From: Erysipelotrichaceae bacterium NK3D112 | GTDB lineage: Bacteria > Bacillota_I > Bacilli_A > Erysipelotrichales > Erysipelotrichaceae | Reading direction: 5' to 3' | Length of the DNA: 64,000 bases | Assembly (NCBI GenBank): GCA_000701725.1 | Contig: JNJQ01000013.1 | Span: forward strand, 1-64,000 | Shown: piece by piece, positions 1 to 7,924 of the stretch | Layout of the letters: each line of letters opens with the position of its first letter | Numbering within the stretch: the stretch's first letter is position 1 | Made by a program: the position numbers and the translations under genes | The notes under the pieces: generated by a model | Seen by the model: only the letters and a program-made list of their open reading frames with translations | Told to the model about the DNA's origin: nothing | The model's database searches: none

Positions 1-41
1 TGAATCAATCAGATACCGTTGATTTTAGCTATTCAGATCCG

Positions 42-78
42 GTCCCCCATGAAGGTCCCCCACGAATGAAGTCCCCCA
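42..78. repeat. Three GTCCCCCA direct repeats
   Basis: The octamer GTCCCCCA occurs at 42-49, 55-62 and 71-78, just downstream of the tRNA terminator. The spacing of 13 and 16 bases is too short for CRISPR. It may be the edge of a repeat or IS end lying mostly left of the window. No function can be assigned. Confidence 0.4.
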
Positions 79-96
79 TGGAATTTGGAGACCCAG

Positions 97-130
97 AAAA
101 ATCCGCTGCTGATGATCAGAGCGGATTTTT
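97..130 (-). terminator. Intrinsic terminator of tRNA-Arg
   Basis: An 11-bp perfect stem (AAAAATCCGCT at 97-107 with AGCGGATTTTT at 120-130) is followed by T residues when read on the minus strand, immediately 3' of the tRNA. Confidence 0.8.
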
Positions 131-133
131 GCA

Positions 134-210
134 TGGCGTGCTCAAGGAGATTCGAACTCCTGACCCCCAGCTTCGGAGGCTGGTACTCTATCCAGCTGAG
201 CTATGAGCAC
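134..210 (-). tRNA. tRNA-Arg (anticodon CCG)
   Basis: The minus strand folds into a full cloverleaf: a 7-bp acceptor stem (GTGCTCA with TGAGCAC), a D-arm around AGCTGGATAGA, a 5-bp anticodon stem CCAGC/GCTGG with loop CTCCGAA, and a T-arm containing GTTCGAATC. Anticodon CCG reads the arginine codon CGG. Discriminator G and CCA are encoded, giving 77 nt. A terminator follows directly, so it is transcribed alone. The gene is divergent from the HAD phosphatase at 256. Confidence 0.95.
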
Positions 211-225
211 AATTGCGCATCAATG

Positions 226-254
226 ATTTTACCACGTTATGGTATAATTTCAAA
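226..254. promoter_or_regulatory. Interleaved divergent promoters (tRNA-Arg / HAD)
   Basis: On the minus strand TTTGAA (249-254), a 17-nt spacer and TAAAAT (226-231) form a promoter for the tRNA. On the plus strand an extended -10, TG-n-TATAAT (240-248), lies inside that spacer and drives the phosphatase gene. The two polymerases should compete for this DNA. Confidence 0.55.
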
Positions 255-255
255 G

Positions 256-1071
256 ATGACAGCAAACACAGAAAATATAAAATTGATTGTCTGCGATATC
301 GACAGCACGATCATTCCCGCAGGACAGCATGAGATCTCCCCGCGTCTGAGAGAGGATTTTCACAAGGCAATGGACAGGGGTCTGAAGATCATGATCAACA
401 CCGGCCGCCACTTCACATTTCTGCAGCCCAGTCTGTTCGACGATCTGCCCATGGAAATCATCGGCACGATCAACGGCGCCTGCGTCAACAGAAGGGATGG
501 AAGTGTCATTGAAAAACATCCGATGAGCGAGGCTCAGATGAATGCGATCACGCTTCTCTGCCTTGAAAAGGGGATCGGCCTTGGCTTCAAGTTTGAAGAC
601 CGCATTGTCACTTATGCCAACCACCGCAAATTCGTGGAAGGCTACGTTCAGAAGGGAACACCGTATGAACTGACGGTGCTCAATGACACATATAACCGCA
701 CCCACCATCTGAAACACGGTTATCCGCTTGGCACATTCCTGATCGGCGCTGATAACTCCGTCCGTGAGTTTATCCGCATGGTTCCCGATCTGCAGTTTGC
801 CTGGAGCTTCCGCGGCGGCTTTGATGTCTTTTCCAGCAAAGTCACAAAAGCCACTTCCGTTGAATGCGCTTTAAGAGAGTATGGCCTGGGATGGGAAAAT
901 GTCATCGCCTTCGGTGATGCAGGCAATGACACGCCGTTCTTAAAACCCGCAGCCATCGCGGTTGCCATGGAGAACGGAAAGGATGATGTCAAAAGCGTTG
1001 CCGATATCATCGCTCCGCCATGCGCAGAGGATGGCGTTGCCCGTGTGCTGGAAGAATTGAAACTCGTATGA
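256..1071 (+). CDS. Cof-type HAD-superfamily phosphatase
   Basis: This 271-residue protein is a cytoplasmic Mg-dependent phosphatase of the HAD Cof/YidA group, which usually dephosphorylates sugar phosphates or nucleotides. Motif I DIDST (residues 14-18) carries the nucleophilic and acid/base aspartates; the C-terminal GDAGND motif binds Mg2+, and the middle is a type IIB cap. The reading frame stays open upstream to 85 but would run through the tRNA, so the start is set at the ATG at 256. That ATG lies 7 nt after a TATAAT box with no ribosome site, so the mRNA is probably leaderless. Substrate unknown. A terminator follows at the stop codon. Confidence 0.88.
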   Translation: MTANTENIKLIVCDIDSTIIPAGQHEISPRLREDFHKAMDRGLKIMINTGRHFTFLQPSLFDDLPMEIIGTINGACVNRRDGSVIEKHPMSEAQMNAITLLCLEKGIGLGFKFEDRIVTYANHRKFVEGYVQKGTPYELTVLNDTYNRTHHLKHGYPLGTFLIGADNSVREFIRMVPDLQFAWSFRGGFDVFSSKVTKATSVECALREYGLGWENVIAFGDAGNDTPFLKPAAIAVAMENGKDDVKSVADIIAPPCAEDGVARVLEELKLV

Positions 1072-1096
1072 TCCGGTTGAGAAACCGGATTTTTTC
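1071..1096 (+). terminator. Intrinsic terminator of HAD gene
   Basis: The stem ATCCGGTT/AACCGGAT with a GAGA loop is followed by a run of T, overlapping the end of the HAD gene. Confidence 0.85.
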
Positions 1097-1189
1097 TTTG
1101 CAGACTGCCGGATGGGTCTGTTTCAGAAATGCATGACAAAGAAAGAAAACGCCTTTCGGCGCTTCTGTTAAACTGATTTTTTACAGTTG

Positions 1190-1237
1190 AGGTGCAAAAT
1201 TGCACCTGAAAACTGCATTTTAGCAATTCGGGTGCAA
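1190..1237. promoter_or_regulatory. 18-bp perfect palindrome plus extra half-site
   Basis: AGGTGCAAAATTGCACCT (1190-1207) is a perfect palindrome. A third GGTGCAA half-site lies at 1231-1237. The cluster sits between two convergent genes, after the terminator of one and before that of the other, so no adjacent promoter explains it. It could be an operator for an unseen transcript, a nucleoid or replication-control site, or a repeat element. Confidence 0.45.
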
Positions 1238-1275
1238 TTTTGATGGAATGATTCGGGTATGCCGCTGATCCAGAA

Positions 1276-1311
1276 TCACAAAAAAACCGGCTTCGTTTTC
1301 ATAAAGCCGGT
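1276..1311 (-). terminator. Terminator of membrane protein gene
   Basis: On the minus strand an 8-bp stem ACCGGCTT (1286-1293) / AAGCCGGT (1304-1311) is followed by seven T. It touches the stop codon of the gene at 1311-2174. Confidence 0.85.
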
Positions 1312-2174
1312 CAGCTTTCGTTGTATTTCGCCAGGTAGTAATCCACTTTCCGTCCGCCTCTGATCACCATATGGGCTGACATGACAATCATGATTGCAAA
1401 CACGACGGTTCCGGTGGCCAGGTTGAGGATTCTGTGTGTTTCGGCATTGTCGGTGAACATCGGCAGGAATGCGGTCTGAAGGGAAAGCACACCGAGCAAA
1501 GCGGCACTGATGGAAATCATCTGGTTGCCGGAAAGCAATGGGGAACGGTAGTGCCTGTGACGAAGGAATCCGCCCACCGCGGATACAATCAGATAGAGTG
1601 AGAATCCGGCAGCCGCATAAAGGGAATGACCGGGATAATGAACGATGTAATGCTCATTGACAATCATCACGGTCATCAGGAACAGACAGCTCATCATCGC
1701 AAACATGAGATAGCCGATCATCATATAAAGACGGTACTGCTGCAGCATGCTCGGCTTGTCGAACTGATAGGTTCTCAACATCGCGAATCTGGCCGCGGTC
1801 AGGGATGCGTAGAAGAAGGCGGAATCGATGAACCATTGGTTATGATAGCGGATGGAGACATAGGCATAATAGATGGACATCAGCAGATTCAGCTCCATGG
1901 AAAGACATAAGCCGAGACTGTTTTTCTGCATGATCTCAAACACTTCAAGATCTTCCTGAAGACGTTTCGAGCTGATAAAGAGCCAGATCCAGTAGATGGT
2001 CATGACGGATGTATAAATGACAAGCGTCCAGATCGGAATTAACAGCCACAGACTGTGAATGGCAAAAAAGCGAACGCATGTCAAAAGCAGACCGCTGAGT
2101 GCGATCAATATAAAGATCACCTGGAAGGGCACATCCACAATGATATAAAACCATTCAAGAAACTTCTGTTTCAT
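1311..2174 (-). CDS. Multi-pass membrane protein, unknown function
   Basis: I do not recognise this 287-residue protein. It has about eight hydrophobic segments joined by short charged loops, no signal peptide and no catalytic motif I can name. The open frame extends further upstream, but the start at 2174 (MKQKFLEWFY) is preferred because a TATCAT -10 box lies only 6 nt before it on the minus strand. There is no ribosome site, so this is another candidate leaderless gene. It is a monocistronic unit, convergent with the HAD gene and divergent from the ABC-F gene. Confidence 0.7.
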   Translation of the reverse strand: MKQKFLEWFYIIVDVPFQVIFILIALSGLLLTCVRFFAIHSLWLLIPIWTLVIYTSVMTIYWIWLFISSKRLQEDLEVFEIMQKNSLGLCLSMELNLLMSIYYAYVSIRYHNQWFIDSAFFYASLTAARFAMLRTYQFDKPSMLQQYRLYMMIGYLMFAMMSCLFLMTVMIVNEHYIVHYPGHSLYAAAGFSLYLIVSAVGGFLRHRHYRSPLLSGNQMISISAALLGVLSLQTAFLPMFTDNAETHRILNLATGTVVFAIMIVMSAHMVIRGGRKVDYYLAKYNES

Positions 2175-2376
2175 ACTGAAATGATAACTGATTCCTTTGA
2201 AAAAGTGTATATACACACCGGTTTTGTCATGGTATGATCCGTAACAGAGAAAGGTCACTGCATGATTGCGGTGAAGTGATAGGATGAAGCTGTAAGCATT
2301 GGAAAAACCGCACCCGGAATACTTCGCGAACATTTATTTTTTTCATGTGTTTTCAGATCACGGGAGAATTAAAACA

Positions 2377-3918
2377 ATGCTGCAGATACAGAATCTGACT
2401 GTCACATACAGACGGGATCAGAGAGTTCTCGTCGATCATTTCAGTATGACTCTGAACAGCCGCGACAAGGCTGTTTTAATCGGTGAGGAGGGCAACGGGA
2501 AATCAACGCTGCTTAAATGGATTCATGATCCTTCACTGATTGAGGATTATGCCGAAGCAAGCGGCACAAGAATCATGAATCACGAAACCACCGGCTATCT
2601 TCCCCAGCAGTTATCTTCGGAAGATGCTTCGAAAACCGTATATGAATTTTTCCTGGATGAGCCCCGCTTTATGGAGTGCGGTGTGAAAGAACTTGGGACT
2701 CTCGCCTCGGAAATTCATATTCCCCACGATATCTTTTATTCGGATCAGATCATGGGCACGCTCTCCGGCGGAGAAAAGGTCAAGGTGCAGATCGCAAGAC
2801 TGCTGATCGCAAACCCCACTGTTCTCTTGCTGGATGAGCCGTCCAATGACCTGGATATTGAAACATTGCAATGGCTGGAACAATTCATACAGAATGCATC
2901 GCAGGCGGTATTGTTCATTTCGCACGATGAGGTGCTGATTGAGCGCACCGCCGGCCGGATCATTCATATGGAGCTTTTGCAGAGGAAAACCAGAAGCAGA
3001 ATCACCGCCGCTTCCCTGACATACAGTGAGTATAAAAAACAAAGAGAAGATCTCTTTGCAAAGCAGATGCAGAAGGCGGTATGGGAAAGAAGGGCGGACG
3101 CACTGCGCATGGAGCGCTTCAGGCGCATTGAACAGCGGGTTCATCATGAGCTCAATACTGTCTCAAGACAGGATCCGCACAGCGGCCAGCTGCTCAAATC
3201 CAAAATGAAGGCGGTCAAATCGATGGAAAAGCGCTTTGAGAAACAGCGCGAAAACATGACCGAAATCCCCGAAACCGAACAGGCGATCGGATTTAAGTTT
3301 TCAGACGCATGCATGATTCCCGCCGGCAAGAAGGTGCTCGAAATACACATGGATGAGCTGAAAGCACCGGACGGACGGCTTCTCGCAAAGAATATCCATC
3401 TGAATATCAACGGTCCCGAAAAAGTATGCATCATCGGCTCCAACGGCTGCGGAAAGACCACTCTGTTGAAAAAGATCGCTGAACAATTGCTTGCCAGAGA
3501 TGACATCAAAGCGGCATATATGCCCCAGAATTATGAGGATCTTCTCAACCTGGACATCACACCCGTTCAGTTTCTGGCTCCGAAAGGAGATAAGGAAAGC
3601 GTCACAAAGGCAAGGCAGTATCTTGGCGCGATGCGCTATACAACCGATGAGATGGAACATGGCATCCGTGATCTTTCCGGCGGTCAGAAGGCGAAAGTCC
3701 TGCTTCTGAAAATGAATCTGGATGAAGCCAATGTGCTGATTCTGGATGAGCCCACCCGCAACTTCTCTCCGCTTTCCGCACCGGTCATACGGCAGATGAT
3801 CGCTGAATTCGGCGGCTGTGTGATCAGTGTGAGCCATGACAGGCTTTATATCAGTGACACAAGCGATGTGATCCTGCGCTTATGCGCCGACGGACTGCAT
3901 GAAATTGAGAAATCTTAA
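2377..3918 (+). CDS. ABC-F family ATPase (ribosome-associated)
   Basis: This 513-residue protein has two ATP-binding cassettes and no membrane segments, the layout of ABC-F factors that act on the ribosomal E site in translation control or antibiotic protection. NBD1 shows the Walker A motif GEEGNGKST, LSGGE and LLLDEPSNDLD. A charged linker of about 90 residues (ARE-type interdomain linker) precedes NBD2 with GSNGCGKTT, LSGGQ and LILDEPT. The second D-loop reads RNFSPLS instead of NHLD, a hallmark of a Firmicutes subgroup. The start at 2377 is supported by a GGGAG ribosome site at about 2361. Whether it gives drug resistance cannot be told from sequence. Confidence 0.88.
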   Translation: MLQIQNLTVTYRRDQRVLVDHFSMTLNSRDKAVLIGEEGNGKSTLLKWIHDPSLIEDYAEASGTRIMNHETTGYLPQQLSSEDASKTVYEFFLDEPRFMECGVKELGTLASEIHIPHDIFYSDQIMGTLSGGEKVKVQIARLLIANPTVLLLDEPSNDLDIETLQWLEQFIQNASQAVLFISHDEVLIERTAGRIIHMELLQRKTRSRITAASLTYSEYKKQREDLFAKQMQKAVWERRADALRMERFRRIEQRVHHELNTVSRQDPHSGQLLKSKMKAVKSMEKRFEKQRENMTEIPETEQAIGFKFSDACMIPAGKKVLEIHMDELKAPDGRLLAKNIHLNINGPEKVCIIGSNGCGKTTLLKKIAEQLLARDDIKAAYMPQNYEDLLNLDITPVQFLAPKGDKESVTKARQYLGAMRYTTDEMEHGIRDLSGGQKAKVLLLKMNLDEANVLILDEPTRNFSPLSAPVIRQMIAEFGGCVISVSHDRLYISDTSDVILRLCADGLHEIEKS

Positions 3919-3928
3919 GAACCGGATA

Positions 3929-3985
3929 TTGCCATCCTGCACAGTCATGTGTATATAATGAAAGTGTGAATTGACCGACGGTCAA
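3929..3985 (+). promoter_or_regulatory. Promoter with downstream TetR-type operator
   Basis: TTGCCA (3929-3934), a 19-nt spacer and TATAAT (3954-3959) form the promoter. Between the predicted transcription start and the ribosome site lies TTGACCGACGGTCAA (3971-3985), a perfect 15-bp palindrome. The same pattern TGAC-N3-CG-GTCA is found before the TetR gene at 54181, before VanZ at 55724 and before the gene at 57166. Confidence 0.65.
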
Positions 3986-3997
3986 AAGGAGGACAAT

Positions 3998-4342
3998 ATG
4001 TTGAAGTCATTTGCAAAACTCGCCGTTGCGGCAGCCTCCACAGCAGTGATTGCCGCAGTCACAATCATCTCTTCCGTCAAACTTGCGCAGAAGATTGAAG
4101 ATGAGCTTGATAAGAAGGACAAGGAAGAGGACAAACCCGAAGCCGAAACAGAAGCACCCGCTGAACCCGTGAAGGAAGAACCGGCAGAAGAACCTCAGGA
4201 AGAAATTCCTGAAGAAGCTGCAGAGGTACCTGCAGAAGAAACAGCGCCGCAAGCGGCTGAAGAACCGGCAGAGGAGCCTGCGGAAGCTGAGGCACCTGCA
4301 GAGGAAGCTGCCGAAGAGCCGGCAGAAGAAACAGGAGAATAA
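3998..4342 (+). CDS. Membrane-anchored acidic Pro/Glu/Ala-rich protein
   Basis: The 114-residue protein begins with a hydrophobic segment (about residues 5-28) that could be an uncleaved anchor. After a short charged stretch (about 30-47) comes a tail made almost only of Glu, Pro and Ala in short degenerate EEPAEE-like repeats. The tail should be extended and strongly negative. An AAAGGAGGA ribosome site at about 3984 fixes the start. No enzymatic domain is visible; a cell-surface spacer or a low-complexity scaffold is possible. It has its own promoter with a TetR-like operator and a terminator at 4358, so it is monocistronic. Confidence 0.75.
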   Translation: MLKSFAKLAVAAASTAVIAAVTIISSVKLAQKIEDELDKKDKEEDKPEAETEAPAEPVKEEPAEEPQEEIPEEAAEVPAEETAPQAAEEPAEEPAEAEAPAEEAAEEPAEETGE

Positions 4343-4357
4343 CATTCAATATGAGAG

Positions 4358-4382
4358 AACCGGAGCGATCCGGTTTTCTTTT
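4358..4382 (+). terminator. Terminator of acidic protein gene
   Basis: AACCGGA (4358-4364), loop GCGA and TCCGGTT (4369-4375) are followed by TTCTTTT. Confidence 0.8.
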
Positions 4383-4403
4383 GCCTGAAAGGGATGATGC
4401 ATT

Positions 4404-4426
4404 AAAAAAGCCCGCGTTATGCGGGC
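4404..4426 (-). terminator. Terminator of patB-like gene
   Basis: On the minus strand the stem GCCCGC/GCGGGC (4410-4426) is followed by six T, just past the stop of the lyase gene. Confidence 0.85.
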
Positions 4427-4433
4427 ATGATTG

Positions 4434-5654
4434 TCAGTCGTTGAAGACGTGCTGATCCAGTCTGTCAAATGCTTCTTTGACTCTGCAAAGCGGCAGTGCA
4501 AGATTCATGCGGATGGAATACTGACCATGGAACGGTCTGCCGTCCTGCCAATAGACACCGTACTTCCAGCCTTTGTGCAGAAGGGTGTCCATGTCAATGC
4601 CATGGGCTTTGCAGTAGCCTTCGCAGTCAATGAATAACATGTATGTGCCCTGCGGTCTGGACAGGGTGACACCTTTGAAATTCTGCTCAATATAATCGCA
4701 GGCATAGGCAACGTTTTCAGAGAGAACCTCCTTCAGCTCATCTACCCATTCATATCCTTCCGGCTGATAGGCGCCGATCAGGGCATACATCGAAAGCACA
4801 TTCATGGAGTTGTAATGGGAGAGGGAGGATTCCTTCTCGATTCTTTCACGCAGCCAGTCATTGTAGATGATGTGATAGCTGCCGATCAGTCCGGCCAGGT
4901 TGAATGTCTTGCTCGGCGCATAGAACGCAGCGGTATGATTGTGTGCATATTCATTGACACTCTGTGTGGGAATGTGGCTGTTTCCGTTAAGAAGCAGATC
5001 GCTCCAGATCTCATCGGAGATGACCCAGACATTGTACTTTTCATAGATTGCCATCGCTTTTTCTAGCTCTTCCTTTGTCCAGACGCGGCCGCTGGGATTG
5101 TGGGGGTTGCACATGATGGCCACATGGATTTTATGATCGACGATCTTCTTTTCCATGTCCTCATAATCCATTCTCCACACATTGTTCTCATCCTGATAAA
5201 GCGGGGAATGAATGATATTGTATCCGTTGTTTTCCAGTGACATTGTGAAGCCGATATAGGTCGGGGAATGAACCAGCACATTGTCGCCTTTTGAGGCAAG
5301 CACGTTCATGGCGCTGACCACACCGCCAAGCACGCCGTTTTCATAACCGATGTGCCTGTTTTCCAGACCGCTTACGTGATTGCGTGTCTCCTGCCATTTG
5401 CGGATCAGTTCAAAGTATTCATCCCTCGGGGAGAAGTAGCCGAAAGCTGGATGGTTCACTCTGTCGATGACAGCTTTCTGGATGGTCGGCACAACCGGGA
5501 AGTTCATATCCGCCACCCACATCGGGATGACATCAAAGCCTTCCTCACGCTTTACCGCCGCATAATTGCCGAGATAGTTTTCGGGCAGATCAACCGCGAT
5601 GGCATCATAGCCTTTGCGGTCAATGATGGATGTAAAATCATACTTCATGTTCAT
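4434..5654 (-). CDS. patB: MalY/PatB-type PLP C-S lyase / aminotransferase
   Basis: This 406-residue fold-type I PLP enzyme resembles PatB/MalY cystathionine beta-lyases, which cleave C-S bonds of cystathionine or cysteine conjugates. Visible are the family signature MWVADMNFP (residues 45-53), CNPHNPSGR (182-190), SDEIWSDL (213-220) and the PLP lysine in SKTFNLAG (K249). Its first ATG overlaps the stop of the pseudouridine synthase gene (ATGA); the second ATG at 5648 has better spacing to the GGAGA site, so the true start may be two codons later. The two genes form an operon. A role as aminotransferase cannot be excluded. Confidence 0.88.
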   Translation of the reverse strand: MNMKYDFTSIIDRKGYDAIAVDLPENYLGNYAAVKREEGFDVIPMWVADMNFPVVPTIQKAVIDRVNHPAFGYFSPRDEYFELIRKWQETRNHVSGLENRHIGYENGVLGGVVSAMNVLASKGDNVLVHSPTYIGFTMSLENNGYNIIHSPLYQDENNVWRMDYEDMEKKIVDHKIHVAIMCNPHNPSGRVWTKEELEKAMAIYEKYNVWVISDEIWSDLLLNGNSHIPTQSVNEYAHNHTAAFYAPSKTFNLAGLIGSYHIIYNDWLRERIEKESSLSHYNSMNVLSMYALIGAYQPEGYEWVDELKEVLSENVAYACDYIEQNFKGVTLSRPQGTYMLFIDCEGYCKAHGIDMDTLLHKGWKYGVYWQDGRPFHGQYSIRMNLALPLCRVKEAFDRLDQHVFND

Positions 5655-6547
5655 TTCTCCAATCCGAATATCTGATATTCACTGTTTTCTCTATCGTGAA
5701 TCTTATGTTTCTTTCTGGTCAGTGGACTGCGGAATTCGATCTCATCCGCCCATAAGCCCATCGATTCAAAATCACGGGACACTTTTCCATAGAGCGGATC
5801 GTTCACAATCGGATAGCCACGGTTGGCAAGGTGAACCCTGATCTGATGGGTTCTGCCGGTTTCAAGCGTGCAGCCGATCAGAAGGTATTTGCCTTTCTTC
5901 GCAAGGATTTCCGCTTTGGTGCAGGCACTGACACCGGTTTTGGATACACGGAATGCGCCGCTTCTGTGGCGGTCCTTGCCGATCGGCTCATTGCATGTGA
6001 ACTTCGTGCCGGCTTCGCCTTTGCCATAAACAATTGCCAGATAGTGTCTTCTGATCTGCTTGCTTTCCATCTGCGCATCGAGCCAGGGCTGAAAGAAGGG
6101 GATCTTTGAATACATGACAAGTCCCTGTGTGTCTCTGTCCAGTCTGTGCAGCGGACGCACCGGAATGTGCAGATCATGGTCTTCAAGCCATCTGGCCGCC
6201 ATCGCATTGAGACATTCCGTATCATTCTCATCGCCATGGATGATGACGCCTGCCTCTTTGTGAACCACATAGACAAAGGCATCCTCATAGACAGCCTCAC
6301 AGGGCTTTTCCGCCTTGACCCAGTCAATTTCCGTTTCCTCATTGACGATACAAAGATCGCGCATGCCGATGAGCTGTGAAAAATCCTTCACCGGCTCATC
6401 GTCCAGAAGAATTCTCTGATCCCTCTGCAGGATGTACTTATTCTTTTTTGACTGTGCATATTCATCCAGAAAAGCCTCGACTATTTTATGGCGCAGCGCC
6501 TCACAGGCGGGGATTCTGATCAGATTGTCATGGATTTCGTATTTCAT
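5651..6547 (-). CDS. RluA-family RNA pseudouridine synthase
   Basis: This 298-residue cytoplasmic enzyme isomerises uridine to pseudouridine in rRNA or tRNA. The catalytic aspartate is in HRLDRDTQG (residues 134-142, D137), followed by the family blocks ETGRTHQIRVHLA and DPLYG. The N-terminal 80 residues look like an S4-like or degenerate binding region. The position modified (RluD-like or other) cannot be chosen. An extended -10, TGATATGAT, lies upstream on the minus strand and the gene leads the operon with the patB-like gene. Confidence 0.9.
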   Translation of the reverse strand: MKYEIHDNLIRIPACEALRHKIVEAFLDEYAQSKKNKYILQRDQRILLDDEPVKDFSQLIGMRDLCIVNEETEIDWVKAEKPCEAVYEDAFVYVVHKEAGVIIHGDENDTECLNAMAARWLEDHDLHIPVRPLHRLDRDTQGLVMYSKIPFFQPWLDAQMESKQIRRHYLAIVYGKGEAGTKFTCNEPIGKDRHRSGAFRVSKTGVSACTKAEILAKKGKYLLIGCTLETGRTHQIRVHLANRGYPIVNDPLYGKVSRDFESMGLWADEIEFRSPLTRKKHKIHDRENSEYQIFGLEK

Positions 6548-6603
6548 AAGATGCTTTCTTTCTCAAACACGATGATCATATCATGAACTGAATGTTTGCA
6601 CAC

Positions 6604-6627
6604 AAAGAAAACCGCCCGCAGGCGGTT
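6604..6627 (-). terminator. Terminator of aminotransferase gene
   Basis: The stem AACCGCC/GGCGGTT (6610-6627) read on the minus strand is followed by TTTTCTTT. Confidence 0.85.
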
Positions 6628-6635
6628 CATGAAGA

Positions 6636-7835
6636 TTATTTTCCGAGTTCCTCTTTGTAGCAGGCAGCCAGCTTTTCAAAAGCGGGCAGGGAACGTCTGA
6701 TCATATCGGTTGCCACGCAATAGGCGATTCTGACATAGCCGGGTGTTCCGAAGGAATCCGCCGGAACCAGCAGAAGGTTGAACTGCTTGGCCGCTTCAGA
6801 GAATGCATTGGCATTTTCAATCGGTGATTTGACAAAGAGATAGAAAGCGCCGTCCGGATGAACGCATTTGAAGCCCATCTCAGTCAGAGCGTTGTAAATG
6901 AGATCTCTCTTCTCACGGTATTCATTGATATCGGAAACCTGGCCGGTGCATTTTTCCAGAACATGCTGCATCAGGGAAGGTGCACATACATAGCCAAGCG
7001 CTCTGCCCGCACCGCATACCGCCACATAGACATCTCTTGCGTCAGTGATTTCATCCGGCACCAGCACATAGCCGATTCTTTCTCCCGGCAGTGCGAGTGA
7101 CTTGGAATAGGAATAGCACACAACCGTGTCACGGTAATACTTTGTGACAAAGGGAACTTCGATTCCGTCATAGACAAGCTCACGGTAGGGCTCATCGGTG
7201 ATCAGATAGATCGCATGGCCGTATTCCTGTGATTTCTCCTCAAGGAGTTTTCCCAGCCTGATAATGTTTTCTTCGGTATAGACAACGCCGCTGGGATTGT
7301 TGGGCGAGTTGACAATGACCGCCTTGGTGTTTTCATTCAGAGCAGCTCTCAGATTGTCAAAATCAATCTGCAGTGTGTCCGGATCAGTCGCGCACGCCAC
7401 ACACTTCGCACCGCTTGTCTCAATGAAGACACGGTATTCCGGGAAGAAGGGAGTGAAGACGACAACCTCATCGCCGGGTGTATAAAGCGCGGTGAGAATG
7501 ATCTTGAGCGAAGCAGCCGCACCGCAGGTCATATACAGATTGTCCTTGCGGAAGTCCGTGCCGAAACGGCTGTTGAGATCTTTCACAATCGCTTCACGGC
7601 AGGCAGCGTCGCCCTGGGCGCTGGTATAGCCATGCAGATAAATATCATTCTTTGTATTCAGCAGCTCAATCATCGTCGCATTGACATCGGCCGGCGCAGC
7701 CACATTGGGATTGCCCAGGGAGAAGTCAAACACATTGTCAGCTCCGACAACAGCCTTGCGCTGGTTGCCGAATTCAAACAGGTCGCGGATGACGGAACGG
7801 TTGTTGCCATAGTTCTTCATTGCTTCATTGATCAT
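6636..7835 (-). CDS. Class I/II PLP-dependent aminotransferase
   Basis: The 399-residue enzyme transfers amino groups between an amino acid and a 2-oxo acid. It has FSLGNPNV (residues 38-45), the substrate-carboxylate motif NSPNNPSG (176-183), TDEPYREL and the PLP lysine in SYSKSLALPGERIGY (K245). The start at 7835 is chosen because AAAGGA lies 9 nt before it; an ATG six codons upstream lacks a site. Substrate (aspartate, aromatic or branched-chain) is undetermined. It has its own strong promoter and terminator. Confidence 0.88.
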   Translation of the reverse strand: MINEAMKNYGNNRSVIRDLFEFGNQRKAVVGADNVFDFSLGNPNVAAPADVNATMIELLNTKNDIYLHGYTSAQGDAACREAIVKDLNSRFGTDFRKDNLYMTCGAAASLKIILTALYTPGDEVVVFTPFFPEYRVFIETSGAKCVACATDPDTLQIDFDNLRAALNENTKAVIVNSPNNPSGVVYTEENIIRLGKLLEEKSQEYGHAIYLITDEPYRELVYDGIEVPFVTKYYRDTVVCYSYSKSLALPGERIGYVLVPDEITDARDVYVAVCGAGRALGYVCAPSLMQHVLEKCTGQVSDINEYREKRDLIYNALTEMGFKCVHPDGAFYLFVKSPIENANAFSEAAKQFNLLLVPADSFGTPGYVRIAYCVATDMIRRSLPAFEKLAACYKEELGK

Positions 7836-7870
7836 AAGAACAGGTCCTTTCATCTTTATTCAATGTTTAA

Positions 7871-7899
7871 AGTTTAGTACGTTGAAGCGCTGAAGTCAA
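7871..7899 (-). promoter_or_regulatory. Sigma-A promoter of aminotransferase gene
   Basis: On the minus strand TTGACT (7894-7899), a 17-nt spacer and TAAACT (7871-7876) lie about 36 nt before the start codon. Confidence 0.7.
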
Positions 7900-7924
7900 T
7901 CACTGAGAACCCGGATGAGCCGGG

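Noticed and set aside
42-78. GTCCCCCA repeats as the end of a CRISPR array
   Set aside because: Repeats of 8 bases with 5-8 base gaps do not match CRISPR repeat-spacer lengths and no cas genes are near.
85-255. Longer reading frame of the HAD gene beginning at 85
   Set aside because: It runs antisense through a complete tRNA and its terminator; the ATG at 256 directly follows a good promoter.
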